A DNA stretch of 64,000 nucleotides from Paraburkholderia acidisoli (GTDB lineage: Bacteria; Pseudomonadota; Gammaproteobacteria; Burkholderiales; Burkholderiaceae): positions 1,860,001 to 1,924,000 of the forward strand of contig NZ_CP046913.1 in assembly GCF_009789675.1 (NCBI RefSeq), in the 5' to 3' direction. Under the pieces are notes generated by a model. The model was not told the DNA's origin. It saw only the letters and a list, made by a program, of their open reading frames with translations, and did not search any database. Positions 62,619-64,000 of this stretch are shown here, piece by piece. A program made the translations under genes and the position numbers. Position 1 is the first letter of the stretch, and every line of letters begins with the position of its first letter.

Positions 62619-64000
62619 ATGAATCTCTCGCGCCCGTTCATCTCGCGCCCCGTCGCGACCACGCTGCTCTCGCTCGGCATCGCGCTCGCCGGCCTCTTCG
62701 CGTTCACGAAGCTGCCGGTGGCGCCGCTGCCGCAGGTGGATTTCCCCACCATCTCGGTGCAGGCCAGCTTGCCGGGCGCGAGCCCGGAAACCGTGGCGAC
62801 CAGCGTGGCGAGCCCGCTGGAGCGCCATCTGGGCTCGATCGCCGACGTCACCGAAATGACCTCGCAAAGCTCGGTGGGCAGCACGCGCATCACCTTGCAG
62901 TTCGGCTTGAACCGCGACATCGACGGCGCCGCGCGCGACGTGCAGGCCGCGATCAACGCCGCGCGCGCCGACCTGCCCACGAGCCTGCGTTCGAATCCGA
63001 CCTACCACAAGGTCAACCCCGCCGACGCGCCCATCCTGATTCTCGCGCTCACCTCGCCCACGCTCACGCCGGGCCAGCTCTACGACTCCGCGGCCACCGT
63101 GCTGCAGCAGTCGCTCTCGCAGGTGGACGGCATCGGCGAGGTGGACGTGAACGGTTCCGCCAACCCGGCCGTGCGCGTCGAGCTGGAACCGCATGCGCTC
63201 TTTCACTACGGCATCGGTCTCGAAGACGTGCGCGCGGCGCTCGCCTCGGCCAACGCGAACAGCCCCAAGGGCGACATCTCGTTCGGCCCGCAGCGCTACC
63301 AGCTCTACACCAACGACCAGGCGAGCAAGGCTTCGCAGTACAAGGATCTCGTGATCGCCTATCGCAACGGCGCGGGCGTGAAGCTTTCCGACGTGGGCGA
63401 AGTGGTCGATTCGGTGGAAGACCTGCGCAACATCGGCCTGACCAACGGCAAGCGCTCGGTGCTCGTGATCCTGTACCGCCAGCCGGGCGCGAACATCATC
63501 GACACCGTCGATCGCGTGATCGCCATGGTGCCGCAACTGAAGGCTTCGCTGCCCGCCGACGTCGACATCATTCCCACCTCCGACCGCTCCGTCACGATCC
63601 GCGCCTCGCTAAAAGACACCGAATACACGCTGATGATCGCCGTGGCGCTCGTCGTGATGGTCGTGTTCCTGTTCCTGCGCAACTGGCGCGCGACGCTCAT
63701 TCCGACCGTGGCCGTGCCGATCTCGATCATCGGCACGTTCGCGGCCATGTATCTGATGGGCTTCTCGCTCGACAACCTTTCGCTGATGGCGCTCACCATC
63801 GCGACCGGCTTCGTGGTGGACGACGCCATCGTCGTGCTCGAAAACATCTCGCGTCATATCGAAAACGGCAAGTCGCGCATGGAAGCCTCGCTGCTCGGCG
63901 CGCGCGAAGTGGGCTTCACCGTGCTTTCGATCAGCGTCTCGCTGGTGGCCGTGTTCCTGCCCATCCTGCTGATGGGCGGCATCGTCGGACGGCTGTTCCG
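62619..64000 (+). CDS. mdtC: MdtC-type RND transporter, 3' end outside the window
   Basis: Open from the ATG at 62619 to the end of the window (460 codons), five bases past the mdtB stop. It begins [20 protein letters not shown] and has [37 protein letters not shown], and the TM4 relay motif [14 protein letters not shown]. It is clearly a paralogue of the mdtB product, as expected for MdtC. The second half and any outer-membrane factor gene lie beyond 64000. Confidence 0.92.
   Translation, partial: MNLSRPFISRPVATTLLSLGIALAGLFAFTKLPVAPLPQVDFPTISVQASLPGASPETVATSVASPLERHLGSIADVTEMTSQSSVGSTRITLQFGLNRDIDGAARDVQAAINAARADLPTSLRSNPTYHKVNPADAPILILALTSPTLTPGQLYDSAATVLQQSLSQVDGIGEVDVNGSANPAVRVELEPHALFHYGIGLEDVRAALASANANSPKGDISFGPQRYQLYTNDQASKASQYKDLVIAYRNGAGVKLSDVGEVVDSVEDLRNIGLTNGKRSVLVILYRQPGANIIDTVDRVIAMVPQLKASLPADVDIIPTSDRSVTIRASLKDTEYTLMIAVALVVMVVFLFLRNWRATLIPTVAVPISIIGTFAAMYLMGFSLDNLSLMALTIATGFVVDDAIVVLENISRHIENGKSRMEASLLGAREVGFTVLSISVSLVAVFLPILLMGGIVGRLF

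Noticed and set aside
58216..62622. A 1468-codon plus-strand frame overlapping mdtA and mdtB
   Set aside because: Out-of-frame shadow of two well-supported genes; Arg/Ala/His-rich with no domain.

Overview
The window looks like chromosomal DNA of a beta-proteobacterium of the family Burkholderiaceae, most likely Paraburkholderia, Caballeronia or Burkholderia. The evidence is high GC with strong G/C third-position bias and the gene orders sucA-odhB-lpdA-zapE, rimP-nusA-infB-rbfA-truB and scpB-rluB. Most of it is ordinary core genome with a few accessory patches. I see no tRNA, rRNA, CRISPR array, prophage or intact insertion sequence.

Layout. 1-3.9 kb: the 3' end of a strongly biased, probably surface-exposed Gly/Ala/Thr/Val/Ser protein, a ShlB/FhaC-type outer-membrane transporter and a DUF2147 protein. 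4.0-4.4 kb: an orphan IS5-type transposase N-terminal domain. 4.6-11.7 kb (minus): zapE and the 2-oxoglutarate dehydrogenase genes. 12.0-13.9 kb: typA. 14.3-19.4 kb (plus): MarR regulator, outer-membrane factor, EmrA and EmrB, a tripartite drug-efflux operon. 19.6-26.1 kb (minus): the translation and transcription operon rimP-nusA-infB-rbfA-truB, preceded by a short promoter-terminator unit that is either an sRNA or an attenuated leader. 26.7-29.5 kb: scpB-rluB. 29.9-32.1 kb: an aminotransferase and a LysR regulator. 32.1-34.4 kb: an accessory patch with a second orphan IS5-type domain protein, a small exported protein, an orphan terminator and a small hypothetical. 34.6-44.2 kb: YdcF-like protein, small proteins, an EAL phosphodiesterase, arfB, two membrane proteins (VC0807-like and FUSC), and a divergent Lrp/AsnC-cysteine dioxygenase pair. 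44.2-57.6 kb: large MscS channel, an Rrf2 regulator and oxidoreductase that share a palindromic operator, lipoprotein-GNAT, a DJ-1/PfpI protein, a CHASE3 histidine kinase, a sigma-54-type ammonium transporter, SDR-LysR, a candidate structured sRNA and an IclR regulator. 58.1-64.0 kb: mdtA-mdtB-mdtC-type RND efflux genes, with mdtC cut by the window end.

Functional links. Two drug-efflux systems of different classes lie here (EmrAB/MFS with MarR, and MdtABC/RND). Several regulators sit beside short palindromes: Lrp, Rrf2 and the two LysR proteins. The nusA operon carries two internal or leader terminators, where NusA-dependent feedback is plausible. The items I rate most worth checking are the low-complexity protein with its TpsB partner, the two free-standing transposase DNA-binding domains, the two candidate RNAs (near 26.4 kb and 56.4 kb) and the Rrf2 and Lrp operator pairs. 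All functions are inferred from sequence motifs and gene context; no database search was run.
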